This document shows, one piece after another, positions 37,360 through 45,087 of a stretch of DNA of 64,000 nt; the stretch's first letter is position 1; every line of letters starts with the position of its first letter. The position numbers and the translations under genes are program-made. Source of the stretch: DASQFQ01 sp963722815 (lineage in GTDB: Bacteria > Actinomycetota > Thermoleophilia > Solirubrobacterales > Solirubrobacteraceae); NCBI GenBank assembly GCA_963722815.1, contig CAVROM010000010.1:62001-126000 (forward strand), read 5' to 3'. The notes below the pieces were generated by a model. It had not been told where the DNA came from. It did not search any database and saw only the letters and a program-made list of their open reading frames with translations.

Positions 37360-38873
37360 GACCCCAAGAGTATGAGGACGGCCTCGTAGGCGTCCAGCGA
37401 TCCGGCCCACTCGGCGCGGCCCGGCCGGCTGGAGAGGACCAGCGACCCCTCGGCCGCCACCGGCCCGGAGGCGGCGCCGAGGAAGTTAACGATCGCGAGG
37501 ATGCGCTCGTCGCCCGCCTCGCGGATCCAGGCCAGCAGCCCCGACCCGAGGTCGAGCGTGCGCTGGCTGCCGGTCTGCAGCGCCTCGCTCCTCGCGCGCA
37601 GCTCCGCCAGCCGCCGGTACAGAGACAGCGCGGAGTCCGGGTCGGCGGCCTGGCGCGCCACGCACAGCTCCTCCGCCTCGCCGATCAGCGGCAGCCACGG
37701 CTCGCCGGTGGTGAAGCCCGCGCCCGGCCCCGCCTCCGACGGCGGTTCCCACGGGATCGGGGCGCGCTCGGGGTCGCGGCCGTCGACGTCGACCACCCGG
37801 TCCGCGGGGATCTCCGCGTCGGGCAGGCACAGCTCCTCGCCCTGGTAGACGAACGGGGTGCCGCGCAGCGCGTAGAGCATCACCCCGATCGCCCGCGACG
37901 CCCCGGGGCCGAAGCGCGTCGTCGCCCGCGACTTGTCGTGGTTGGAGATGAACCACGCCGGCCACGACTCCGGGTCGGCGATCGCCTCGAAGTCGTCGAT
38001 CGAGGTGCGGAAGCCCTCCGCGTCCCAGTCCTGCTCGGCGAACAGGAAGTTGTGCGCGAGGTGGAGCTGGTCGCCGTGGCGCAGGTAGCTGACCGTGCGG
38101 TGCAGGTCGTGCAGCGCGACCTCGCCGACGATCATGCGGTCCTCGTACTCGTCGACCACGCGCCGGATCCCGCGCAGCCGCTCGTGGATCGTCTCCCAAT
38201 CCTCGTTGCGGGCCCGCGGCGCGCCCGTCTGGTCGCGCAGCAGCGGGTCCTTGGCGATGCGGGAGATCGCGTCGAGCCGTAGCCCGTCGACGCCGCGGCC
38301 GAACCAGAAGCGCAGCACGTCGTGCATCGCCGCCTCGACCTCTGGGTTGTCCCAGTTGAGGTCGGGCTGCTCGGCGAGGAACGAGTGCAGGTACCACTGG
38401 CCGGTCGCCTCGTCGAACGTCCACGCGGGACCCGCGGCCTTGAACACCGACTCCCAGTCGTTGGGCGGGCCGCCGTCCGGCGCGCCGTCCCGCCACACGT
38501 ACCAGTCGCGCTTCGGGTCCTTGCGGCTTGAGCGCGACGCCTCGAACCACGGATGCCGGTCCGACGTGTGGTTCGGCACCCAGTCGAGGATGATCCGTAT
38601 CCCGTGCGCGTGGCACGCGCCGGTCAGAGCGTCGAAGTCCTCCAGCGTGCCGAACTGCGGGTCGATGTCGCAGTAGTCGGCGACGTCGTAGCCGAAGTCG
38701 GCCATGGGGGAGGGGAAGATCGGCGACAGCCAGACCGCCTCGACCCCGAGTGATGACAGGTGATCGAGCCGCTGCTGGATCCCGCGCAGGTCGCCGACGC
38801 CGTCACCGTTCGCGTCGGCGTAGGAGCGCGGGTAGATCTGGTAGATCGCGCCGCGCTGCCACCAGGTCGTCAT
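37356..38873 (-). CDS. GH13 alpha-glucosidase (oligo-1,6-glucosidase-like)
   Basis: 505 aa, no signal peptide. GH13 conserved regions: RIILDWVPNHTSD, GLRLDAISRI with nucleophile D201, MIVGEV with acid/base E251 and FISNHDKSRATTRFG with transition-state D313. The QIYPRSYADANGDGVGDLRGI start is typical of the GH13 alpha-glucosidase subfamilies, and GTPFVYQGEELCLPD is also conserved. It hydrolyses alpha-glucosidic oligosaccharides inside the cell. It follows the sugar ABC ATPase after a 54-bp gap holding a hairpin, under the LacI regulator's control by position. Confidence 0.93.
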   Translation of the reverse strand: MTTWWQRGAIYQIYPRSYADANGDGVGDLRGIQQRLDHLSSLGVEAVWLSPIFPSPMADFGYDVADYCDIDPQFGTLEDFDALTGACHAHGIRIILDWVPNHTSDRHPWFEASRSSRKDPKRDWYVWRDGAPDGGPPNDWESVFKAAGPAWTFDEATGQWYLHSFLAEQPDLNWDNPEVEAAMHDVLRFWFGRGVDGLRLDAISRIAKDPLLRDQTGAPRARNEDWETIHERLRGIRRVVDEYEDRMIVGEVALHDLHRTVSYLRHGDQLHLAHNFLFAEQDWDAEGFRTSIDDFEAIADPESWPAWFISNHDKSRATTRFGPGASRAIGVMLYALRGTPFVYQGEELCLPDAEIPADRVVDVDGRDPERAPIPWEPPSEAGPGAGFTTGEPWLPLIGEAEELCVARQAADPDSALSLYRRLAELRARSEALQTGSQRTLDLGSGLLAWIREAGDERILAIVNFLGAASGPVAAEGSLVLSSRPGRAEWAGSLDAYEAVLILLGS

Positions 38874-38888
38874 GGGGGAGAGAGGAAC

Positions 38889-38916
38889 CGGCGGCCGGCC
38901 CGAGGGCCGGCCGCCG
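38889..38916 (-). terminator. Intercistronic hairpin between sugar ATPase and GH13
   Basis: A perfect 13-bp inverted repeat, CGGCGGCCGGCCC (38889-38901) and GGGCCGGCCGCCG (38904-38916), with only two bases between arms, so the real loop is CCCGAGGG-like. No U-tract on either strand. On the minus strand it lies between the ATPase stop (38928) and the GH13 start (38873); it probably attenuates or processes the operon mRNA. Confidence 0.65.
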
Positions 38917-38927
38917 AAACCCGGTCT

Positions 38928-40133
38928 CTACGCGGTGGGCGCGTCCGCCTTCTGGGCGTCGGTCAGCGTGAGGTTGCGGCCGCCGTTCGGATCGAACAGC
39001 TGGAGCCGCGACGCGTCGAGCACGAGCTCGACCGACTTGCCGGCCGCCGCAGGGCTGCTGGCGTCGAGGCGCGCGACGACCGCCGTGGCGTCGCCACCGC
39101 TCTGGCCTGGGAGCTCCGACAGGCCCGCGTCGTCGGCGAGGGCGTCGAGGTGGTCGCTGTGCGCCGCGCCCTTGACGTCGAAGTAGGCGTAGAGCTCGGA
39201 CCCCATCGACTCCACCACCGCGACATCGGCCGTGAACTTCATGCCTTCGATGCCACGGTCGGCGGCCACGGCCGCGTCCTCGAAGTGCTCGGGGCGCATG
39301 CCGGCGATGACCTCCTTGCCGTTCTCCACCTTGCCTGTCAGCTCCTTCGGCAGCGGGGCATCGCCGAACGGGAGCTTGACCGAGTCGCCCTCGACCTTCG
39401 CCGGCAGGAAGTTCATCGCCGGGGAGCCGATGAAGCCCGCGACGAACAGGTTCGCCGGGTCTTCGTACAGCGTCTTCGGCGACGCCACCTGCTGGATCAC
39501 GCCGGCGCGCATGACCGCCACGCGGTCGCCCAGCGTCATCGCCTCGGTCTGGTCGTGCGTCACGTACACCGTGGTCGTGCCGACGCGCTGCTGGATCCGC
39601 GCGACCTCGGTGCGCATCTGCACGCGCAGCTTCGCGTCGAGGTTCGAGAGCGGCTCGTCCATCAGGAACGCCCGCGGGTCGCGCACGATCGCGCGGCCCA
39701 TCGCCACGCGCTGGCGCTGGCCGCCGGAGAGGTTCGCCGGCTTGCGGTCGAGGTGCGCCTCGAGGTCGAGGATGCGCGCGGCTTCCTCCACCTTGCTGTT
39801 GATCTCGTTCGAATCGACCTTGGCGAGCTTGAGCGCGAAGCCCATGTTGTCGCGCACGGTCATGTGCGGATACAGCGCGTAGTTCTGGAACACCATCGCG
39901 ATGTCGCGATCGCGCGGAGCCAGGTCGTTGACCCGCTCGCCGCCGATGATCAGGTCACCGTCGGAGATCTCCTCGAGGCCCGCGATCATCCGCAGCGCCG
40001 TCGACTTGCCGCAGCCCGAAGGACCGACGAGGATCATGAACTCCCCGTCGTGGATGTCGAGGTCGATCGCCTTGACCGCCTCGGTCCCGTCCGGGTAGCG
40101 CTTCGTCACACCCCGAAGCGTGATCTCAGCCAT
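38928..40133 (-). CDS. Sugar ABC transporter ATP-binding protein (MsmX/UgpC type)
   Basis: 401 aa from ATG 40133. Walker A VGPSGCGKST (36-45), MVFQNYALYPHMTVRDNMGF, signature LSGGQRQRVAMGRAIVRDP, Walker B FLMDEPLSNLDAKLR and H-loop YVTHDQTEAMTLGDRVAVM. A C-terminal regulatory OB-type domain (about 235-401) has FIGSPAMNFLPAKV and AGMRPEHFED. It matches ATPases that serve several sugar importers. The permeases and binding protein it probably energises are at 47455-50612. The start overlaps the lacI stop by 8 bp, with GAGGGGGAG just upstream as ribosome-binding site. Confidence 0.95.
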   Translation of the reverse strand: MAEITLRGVTKRYPDGTEAVKAIDLDIHDGEFMILVGPSGCGKSTALRMIAGLEEISDGDLIIGGERVNDLAPRDRDIAMVFQNYALYPHMTVRDNMGFALKLAKVDSNEINSKVEEAARILDLEAHLDRKPANLSGGQRQRVAMGRAIVRDPRAFLMDEPLSNLDAKLRVQMRTEVARIQQRVGTTTVYVTHDQTEAMTLGDRVAVMRAGVIQQVASPKTLYEDPANLFVAGFIGSPAMNFLPAKVEGDSVKLPFGDAPLPKELTGKVENGKEVIAGMRPEHFEDAAVAADRGIEGMKFTADVAVVESMGSELYAYFDVKGAAHSDHLDALADDAGLSELPGQSGGDATAVVARLDASSPAAAGKSVELVLDASRLQLFDPNGGRNLTLTDAQKADAPTA

Positions 40134-41190
40134 ACACACTCCCCCTCATAGACGACTCCCCCTCCACTTGTCGCAAAGACTCGCGCATCATGCCACTTCC
40201 CCGCTCCGCCGTCGTCTCACGCACGACGAGCTCGCAGCGCAGCTCCTCCGCGGCCGCCGGCCATCCCTCGATCTGGGCGAGCAGCAGCTCGGCTGCACGC
40301 CTGCCTGAAGCCTCGAGCGGCTGCGCCACGGTCGTGAGCCCGACGTAGCGGGCGATCTCGATGTCGTCGAAGCCGATCACCGAGAGATCGCCGGGAATCT
40401 CCACGCCGACGGCGTTCGCGGCATCGATCACGCCGACGGCCTGGTCGTCGGACGCCGCGAAGATCGCCGTCGGCGGGTGGGGGAGGGCGAGGAGCTGCGT
40501 CGCGAGCGTGCGTGCGACCGAGCGGCCGTGCGGGCCGGCGACCACCAGTTCGGGGCGCACCTCGACGCCGGCATCGCGCAGCGCGGCCTCGTAGCCGGCG
40601 CGCCGCCGGGCGCTCGAGTCGAAGCCGTACGGGTTCGACTCGTCGTCCCCCAGGAACGCGATCCGCACGTGGCCCAGCCCGAGGAGGTGCTCGGCCGCGA
40701 GCCGGCCGCCGGCCTGGTCGTCGATGTGCACGCTCGCGAGCCCCGATTCCTGCCTGTCGATCAGGACGAGCGGGATGCCGGCCGAGCGCACGCGCGAGAC
40801 CGCGCTCTCCCGGAGCGGGAGGGAGATCACGAGGAGGCCGTCGAAGCGGCCCTTGACCGCAACGGAGCGCACCGCCCCGGCGAGGTGCTCGGGCCGGTCC
40901 ACGTCGAGCAGCACCAGTTGGTAGCCGGCCGCGGAGATGTGCTGCGCGGCGCCGCGCAGCCGCTCGATGACGGACGGGCGGGTGGCGAACGGCGCCACGA
41001 TGCCGACGGCCAGGGTGCGCCCGGTGGAGAGGGCGCGGGCGGCGGCGCTCGGCTCGTAGTCGAGCGCGTCGATTGCCTCCTGGACCCGGCGGCGGGTGCC
41101 GGGGCTGACCGCGCCGGAGTCGTTGAGGACGCGCGAGACCGTGCCGACTCCGACGCCGGCGAGCGCTGCGACCCGCGCGATCGTGCTCAA
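40126..41190 (-). CDS. LacI-family transcriptional regulator
   Basis: 354 aa from TTG 41190, chosen because a perfect AGGAGGT ribosome-binding site (41197-41203) precedes it by six bases. The N-terminal LacI helix-turn-helix is STIARVAALAGVGVGTVSRVLND, with a hinge at about 45-58 (YEPSAAARALSTGRT). The ligand-binding core follows: LAVGIVAPF, GRFDGLLVISLP, IPLVLIDR, GLASVHIDDQAGGRLAAEHLL, GYEAALRDAGV, TAIFAASDDQAVGVIDA and VIGFDDIEIARYVG. It likely senses a sugar and represses its own operon (ATPase, GH13) and the divergent gene at 41269. A much longer upstream open frame is spurious. Confidence 0.92.
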   Translation of the reverse strand: MSTIARVAALAGVGVGTVSRVLNDSGAVSPGTRRRVQEAIDALDYEPSAAARALSTGRTLAVGIVAPFATRPSVIERLRGAAQHISAAGYQLVLLDVDRPEHLAGAVRSVAVKGRFDGLLVISLPLRESAVSRVRSAGIPLVLIDRQESGLASVHIDDQAGGRLAAEHLLGLGHVRIAFLGDDESNPYGFDSSARRRAGYEAALRDAGVEVRPELVVAGPHGRSVARTLATQLLALPHPPTAIFAASDDQAVGVIDAANAVGVEIPGDLSVIGFDDIEIARYVGLTTVAQPLEASGRRAAELLLAQIEGWPAAAEELRCELVVRETTAERGSGMMRESLRQVEGESSMRGSVYG

Positions 41191-41196
41191 CCCCGT

Positions 41197-41203
41197 ACCT
41201 CCT
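41197..41203 (-). promoter_or_regulatory. Strong ribosome-binding site that fixes the lacI start
   Basis: On the minus strand AGGAGGT, fully complementary to the 16S anti-Shine-Dalgarno, six bases before TTG 41190. It is one of the best sites in the window and is the reason for choosing the TTG over upstream in-frame codons. Confidence 0.75.
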
Positions 41204-41207
41204 CCTC

Positions 41208-41221
41208 TGGAAGCGCTTCCA
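41208..41221. promoter_or_regulatory. LacI-family operator palindrome
   Basis: TGGAAGCGCTTCCA is a perfect 14-bp palindrome with the central CG typical of LacI-family operators. It lies 17 bp upstream of the lacI start and 47 bp upstream of the divergent gene at 41269, so one site could control both. A degenerate half-match (TGGAAGC followed by AAATCC) is at 50678-50690 upstream of the sugar-binding protein gene. Confidence 0.75.
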
Positions 41222-41268
41222 TCCAAGCACCGGGTGGGCGCGCTGTCAACACGGCGTAAGGTGGCGGC

Positions 41269-42412
41269 GTGCTCGACGCGCTCCTGTCGGACGAGGGCTG
41301 GGCGTACGCCTCGACGCCGCCGGTGGAGCCCGGCGACCCCGGCCGCTTCCACGCGCTGTTCGGCCGCGACTCGCTGATCACCGCGCTGCAGGTGCTGCCG
41401 GAGCGGCCCGACGTGGCCCGCGCGACCCTGCGCGCGCTCGCCGCGCTGCAGGGGAGCCGCGACGACCCGGAGACCGACGAGGAGCGGGGCAAGATCTTGC
41501 ACGAGTACCGCCCGCAGCGCCGAGCCGCGCTTCGCCGAGCTCGGCTGGCCGGTGCGCGACGGGCAGCTCCTGCTACTACGGCTCGGCCGACTCCACCTCG
41601 TGGTTCCTGGTGGTGCTCGCGGCGCTCGGTGACGACGCGCTGAGCGCCGAGCTGGAGCCCGCGCGGCGCGCGGCCGCCGGCTGGCTCGAGCGCGCGCTGG
41701 AGCGCGGGCGGCGGCCTCGTCCGCTACGGCCCGCGGACGAGCTCCGGCGGGCTCGCCCAGCAGGGCTGGCGCGACGCCGCCGCGCCGGTCGAGGCGCACC
41801 CCACCGGCGGCGGCATCCTGCGCGCGGACGGCAGCGCGCCTGCGGCGCCGCAGGCCGACGCCGACGTGCAGGCGGTCGCCTACGCGGCGCTGCGGCGCGC
41901 TCGGCGACGAGGAGCGCGCCGCGGCGCTGGCGGAGCGCATCGAGCGCGACTTCGGCCCGGACGTGATGGCGCTCGAGGCCGGCGACGTGCCGGTGCCTGG
42001 CGCCGGCTCCCAGCTCGGGTGGCTGCTGTGGTGCGGGCGCGCTCGGCGAGGAGCGCGCGGCGAGAGGTGGCCGCGCGGCTGTGCGAGCCCGACGTCCTCA
42101 CGCGCTTCGGCCTGCGCACGCTCGCGCAGACCAGCCCGGTGTTCGATCCCCAGGGCTACCACCGCGGCGTCGATCTGGCCGTTCGACTCGTGGCTGGGGT
42201 GGGGCGGCCTGCGCGCCGCCGGCTTCCACGAGGAGGCCGAGCGTGTGCGCACCGGTGTGCTAGCGGCGCTCGACGAGCTCGGCCAGGCGCCCGAGCTCTA
42301 CGCCGTCGATGCGGCGGGCGAGCTGCAGCCCGCGCCCAGGGCCAACCGCATGCAGGCGTGGACGGTGGGCGCGCGCTGGGCGCTCGAGCACGGCTGGGAC
42401 GGCCGCGGCTAG
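41269..42412 (+). pseudogene. Glycogen-debranching/GH15-like glycosidase, seven +1 frameshifts
   Basis: GTG at 41269. The coherent protein hops through successive frames: FHALFGRDSLITALQVLPERPDVARATLRAL, EERGKILHEYRP, YYGSADSTSWFLVVLAALGDD, AAPQADADVQAVAYAAL, GDVPVPGAGSQLGWLLWCG, CEPDVLTRFGLRTLAQTSPVFDPQGYHRG, WPFDSWLGWGGLRAAGFHEEAERVRTG and MQAWTVGARWALEHGWDGRG. One extra base near 41515, 41573, 41709, 41896, 42038, 42060 and 42169 accounts for every break; removing them gives 378 aa with no internal stop. It resembles the (alpha/alpha)6 domain of amylo-alpha-1,6-glucosidases. Either a decayed gene or, more likely, uncorrected insertion errors. Confidence 0.8.
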
Positions 42413-42421
42413 CCCCTCGCT

Positions 42422-42437
42422 AGGCAGCAAGCTGCCT
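42422..42437. terminator. Short bidirectional hairpin between convergent genes
   Basis: AGGCAGC (42422-42428) and GCTGCCT (42431-42437) are perfect inverted arms two bases apart, so folding would use a slightly shorter stem with a four-base loop. It is the only structure in the 35-bp gap between the two convergent stop codons (42412 and 42448). Confidence 0.5.
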
Positions 42438-42447
42438 GGCTTGGCGC

Positions 42448-43311
42448 CTAGGCGAAGCGCGGCAGCGGCATCGGGTCGCCCAGCTCGCCGACGAACGCGC
42501 CCTGCTCGTCCTCCATGAGCCAGGTGAGCAGCCGGCGCTCGCCGCCGTGCGCGAGCACCTTGCCGGCGTAGTGCTCCCGCGGCCGGCCGCCGGGCAGCAG
42601 ATCACGCGTCTCGCCCGGGTAGGGGCCGAGGCGGTGCGACGCCGAGAGGTAGTGCAGGCCGGAGCCGGCGAAGGCGTCGCAGAACAGGATCCGCCATGCG
42701 CCGTCGACATGGAGGAGCTGTGGCACCTCGAGCTGGACGTGGCGAGTCGGCGCCGACAGCGGTGGGCCGACCGTCCAGTCGACGCCGTCGCGCGACGTCG
42801 CGTGGCCGAGGATGCCGCGGCCGCCGCGGGTCGCGCAGACCAGCATGTCGAAGCGCTCGCCGTCCCACTCCACCCATGGGTCGCGCCAGTGCTCGCGGTC
42901 GTACCAGCGCGTGTCGGCCTCGAGCAGCAGGTCCTCGCGCCCCCAGGTCACGAGGTCGGCGGAGACCGCGCTGCCGATCCGCTGCACCTGCCCGTCCTCG
43001 GCGCGGGCGATCCCGCTGTAGTACATCCGCCAGGTACCGTCGTGGCGGAGGACGCTGCCGGTCCACGTGGCGAGGTCGTCGAACGCGCCCGGCGCGCCGG
43101 CGCCGAGCGCGTCGGGGAGCACCTCCCACGTGCTCAGGTCGCGCGAGACCGCGTGGCCGATCGTGGCGTTGACGTGCCGCAGTTCCGGGTCGCCGAGCGA
43201 GCGCGGCGCCTGCAGATAGAAGACGTGGACGTCGTCGCCGTCGCAGGCGAACCAGAAGTCCCACACCCAGTGTCCGTCGAGCCGAAGCGCCACCGGGCGC
43301 GATTGTGTCAT
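42448..43311 (-). CDS. GH32/GH43-like five-bladed beta-propeller glycosidase
   Basis: 287 aa from ATG 43311. Repeated propeller-blade motifs: HWVWDFWFACDGDDVHVFYLQAP, TIGHAVSRDLSTWEVL, TWTGSVLRHDGTWRMYYSGI, SADLVTWGRED, HWRDPWVEWDGERFDMLVCA and GVDWTVGPPL. Acidic residues suitable as nucleophile and acid exist (WDFW Asp, WRDP Asp, QLEVPQ Glu), which fits the GH32/43/68 superfamily, perhaps a fructosidase or phosphorylase-like enzyme. No signal peptide, so cytoplasmic. The start region overlaps the upstream alternative start of the divergent ferric-reductase-like gene. Confidence 0.78.
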   Translation of the reverse strand: MTQSRPVALRLDGHWVWDFWFACDGDDVHVFYLQAPRSLGDPELRHVNATIGHAVSRDLSTWEVLPDALGAGAPGAFDDLATWTGSVLRHDGTWRMYYSGIARAEDGQVQRIGSAVSADLVTWGREDLLLEADTRWYDREHWRDPWVEWDGERFDMLVCATRGGRGILGHATSRDGVDWTVGPPLSAPTRHVQLEVPQLLHVDGAWRILFCDAFAGSGLHYLSASHRLGPYPGETRDLLPGGRPREHYAGKVLAHGGERRLLTWLMEDEQGAFVGELGDPMPLPRFA

Positions 43312-43346
43312 TGACGGCCGCCGCACCCGGCGCGACACTCCGGCGC

Positions 43347-44660
43347 GTGAGCGCAACCCGCGGGAGGATCGCCGGCTGGGGGCTGGCCCTCCTCTTCCTC
43401 GCCAATGCGGGCGTCGTCGTGGCGCTGTGGCTGGGCGGGGGCGGCATCCAGGACATCCAGGACAGCGCGAGCTTCCTGGTCGGCCTCGGGCGCATCAGCG
43501 GGCTGCTGGGCGCCTACCTGGTGCTCGTCGAGCTGTTGCTGTTGGCGCGTCTGCCGCTGCTCGAGCGGCTGCTGGGCTTCGAGCGGCTGACGCGTTGGCA
43601 CGCGTGGAACGGCCGTGTCTGCCTCACGCTGCTGGTGAGCCACGCGGTGCTCGTGACGTGGGGCTACACGATCGGCGACCGCATCTCGCTGCCGTCGGAG
43701 ATCGGGCGGCTGTGGAGCGGCTACCCCGGGGTGATCACCGCGACCGCCGGCCTCGTGATCCTGATCGGCGTGGTCGTCACGTCGGTGGTCGCCGTGCGGC
43801 GGCGGCTGCGCTACGAGACGTGGTACTTCGTCCACCTCTACGCCTACCTCGGCGTCGCGCTGGCGTTCAGCCACCAGCTCGCGACCGGGACCGACTTCGT
43901 CGGCGATCCGGCCGCCCGCGCCTACTGGACCGCGCTCTACGTCGCCACGCTCGGCGCGCTCGTGATCTTCCGGCTCGGGGTGCCGCTGGTGCGCAGCGGC
44001 TGGCACGACCTGCGCGTCGCGCGCGTGCTGGAGGAGGGGCCGACGGTCACCTCGATCGAGATCGAGGGGCGCCGGCTCGGGGCGCTGAAGGCGCGCGCCG
44101 GCCAGTTCTTCACCTGGCGCTTCCTGACCCGCGACCGCTGGTGGGAGGCGCACCCGTTCTCGCTCTCGGCGGCGCCGGACGGCCGCCGGCTGCGCATCAC
44201 CGTCAAGGGGCTCGGCGACTACACGAGCGCGCTGCGCGCGATCCCGCCCGGCACGCGCGTGATCGCCGAGGGCCCGTTCGGCGCCTTCACCACGGCGGCG
44301 CGACGGCGGCCGCGGGTGGCGCTGATCGCCGGCGGGGTCGGGATCACGCCGATCCGCGCGCTGCTCGAGGACATGCCCGGCGGCCCCGGCGACATCGCCG
44401 TCGTCTACCGCGCGCTGGGGGAGGGGGACGTGATCCTGCGCGCCGAGCTCGACGAGCTGGCGACCCGGCGCGGCGCGGAGGTGCACTACGTGATCGGCGA
44501 GCCGCTCTCGCCCGAGCGCCTGCTCGCGCTGGTGCCCGACATCGCGGCGCGCGACGTCTACGTCTGCGGCTCGCCGGCGATGACCGAGGCGACGCACGCG
44601 AGCCTCGCCCGCACCGGCGTGTCGCGGCGGCACATCGTCACCGAGCGGTTCGCGTTCTGA
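43347..44660 (+). CDS. Ferric-reductase-like transmembrane flavocytochrome with FAD/NAD domain
   Basis: 437 aa from GTG 43347; an earlier start at 43305 would overlap the divergent gene. Six N-terminal helices hold haem-ligand-like histidines (RWHAWNGRVCLTLLVSHAVLVTWGY; YFVHLYAYLGVALAFSHQLATG). The C-terminal ferredoxin-reductase module has GQFFTWRF, HPFSLSAAPDGRRLRITVKGLGDYT, GPFGAF, VALIAGGVGITPIRALLED and VYVCGSPAMTEA. It moves electrons from NAD(P)H through FAD and haem across the membrane. The next gene (TGATG overlap) is a membrane-anchored FMN-binding protein, the usual partner. Confidence 0.9.
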   Translation: MSATRGRIAGWGLALLFLANAGVVVALWLGGGGIQDIQDSASFLVGLGRISGLLGAYLVLVELLLLARLPLLERLLGFERLTRWHAWNGRVCLTLLVSHAVLVTWGYTIGDRISLPSEIGRLWSGYPGVITATAGLVILIGVVVTSVVAVRRRLRYETWYFVHLYAYLGVALAFSHQLATGTDFVGDPAARAYWTALYVATLGALVIFRLGVPLVRSGWHDLRVARVLEEGPTVTSIEIEGRRLGALKARAGQFFTWRFLTRDRWWEAHPFSLSAAPDGRRLRITVKGLGDYTSALRAIPPGTRVIAEGPFGAFTTAARRRPRVALIAGGVGITPIRALLEDMPGGPGDIAVVYRALGEGDVILRAELDELATRRGAEVHYVIGEPLSPERLLALVPDIAARDVYVCGSPAMTEATHASLARTGVSRRHIVTERFAF

Positions 44661-45083
44661 TGCCGAAGGTGATCGTCGCGCTGCTCGTCACGGCCGTCGC
44701 GGTCGTGCTGCTGGCCGGCTACGACACCAAGCCACCGCGCACGGTCAACCCGAACTCGGCGCTCAAGCCGCGGCCCAAGGCGGCGCCGAAGCTGCCCCCG
44801 GGCGCGCGGGCGGCGGTCGGCCCGGCGTCGATCACGCCGTTCTCGGTGATCCAGGTGCAGGCGACGGTCCAGCACGGGAAGCTGATCGGCGTCAAGACCG
44901 ATGGCGCTGACCGGCGACGGCCCTCACACGCAGGCCCTCAACGCCCGCGCCGAGCCGCTGCTGCGCGCCTCGGCGCTGAAGGCGGGGAGCGCTGACATCG
45001 ACGCCGTCTCCGGCGCGACCTACACCAGCCGCAGCTGGAAGCAGTCGTTGCAGGCGGCGATCGACAAGGCCGAGGGCCGATGA
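44660..45083 (+). CDS. FMN-binding domain protein, one +1 frameshift
   Basis: The N-terminal part (from ATG 44660) has a membrane anchor (VIVALLVTAVAVVLLAGY) and a Pro/Lys linker, then ITPFSVIQVQATVQHGKLIGVKT. One extra base near 44900 shifts the frame; the rest (ALTGDGPHTQALNARAEPLL, DAVSGATYTSRSWKQSLQAAID) continues in the next frame. SGATYTS is the FMN phosphate-threonine attachment motif (T in SGAT) of Rnf/NosR-type flavoproteins. The corrected length is 140 aa. It should accept electrons from the ferric-reductase-like protein. It ends 4 bp from the convergent GH31 gene. Confidence 0.82.
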
Positions 45084-45087
45084 GCCT

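Noticed and set aside
40126..42252. A 708-codon minus frame giving LacI a long N-terminal extension
   Set aside because: The helix-turn-helix should be at the N-terminus and a perfect ribosome-binding site precedes TTG 41190.
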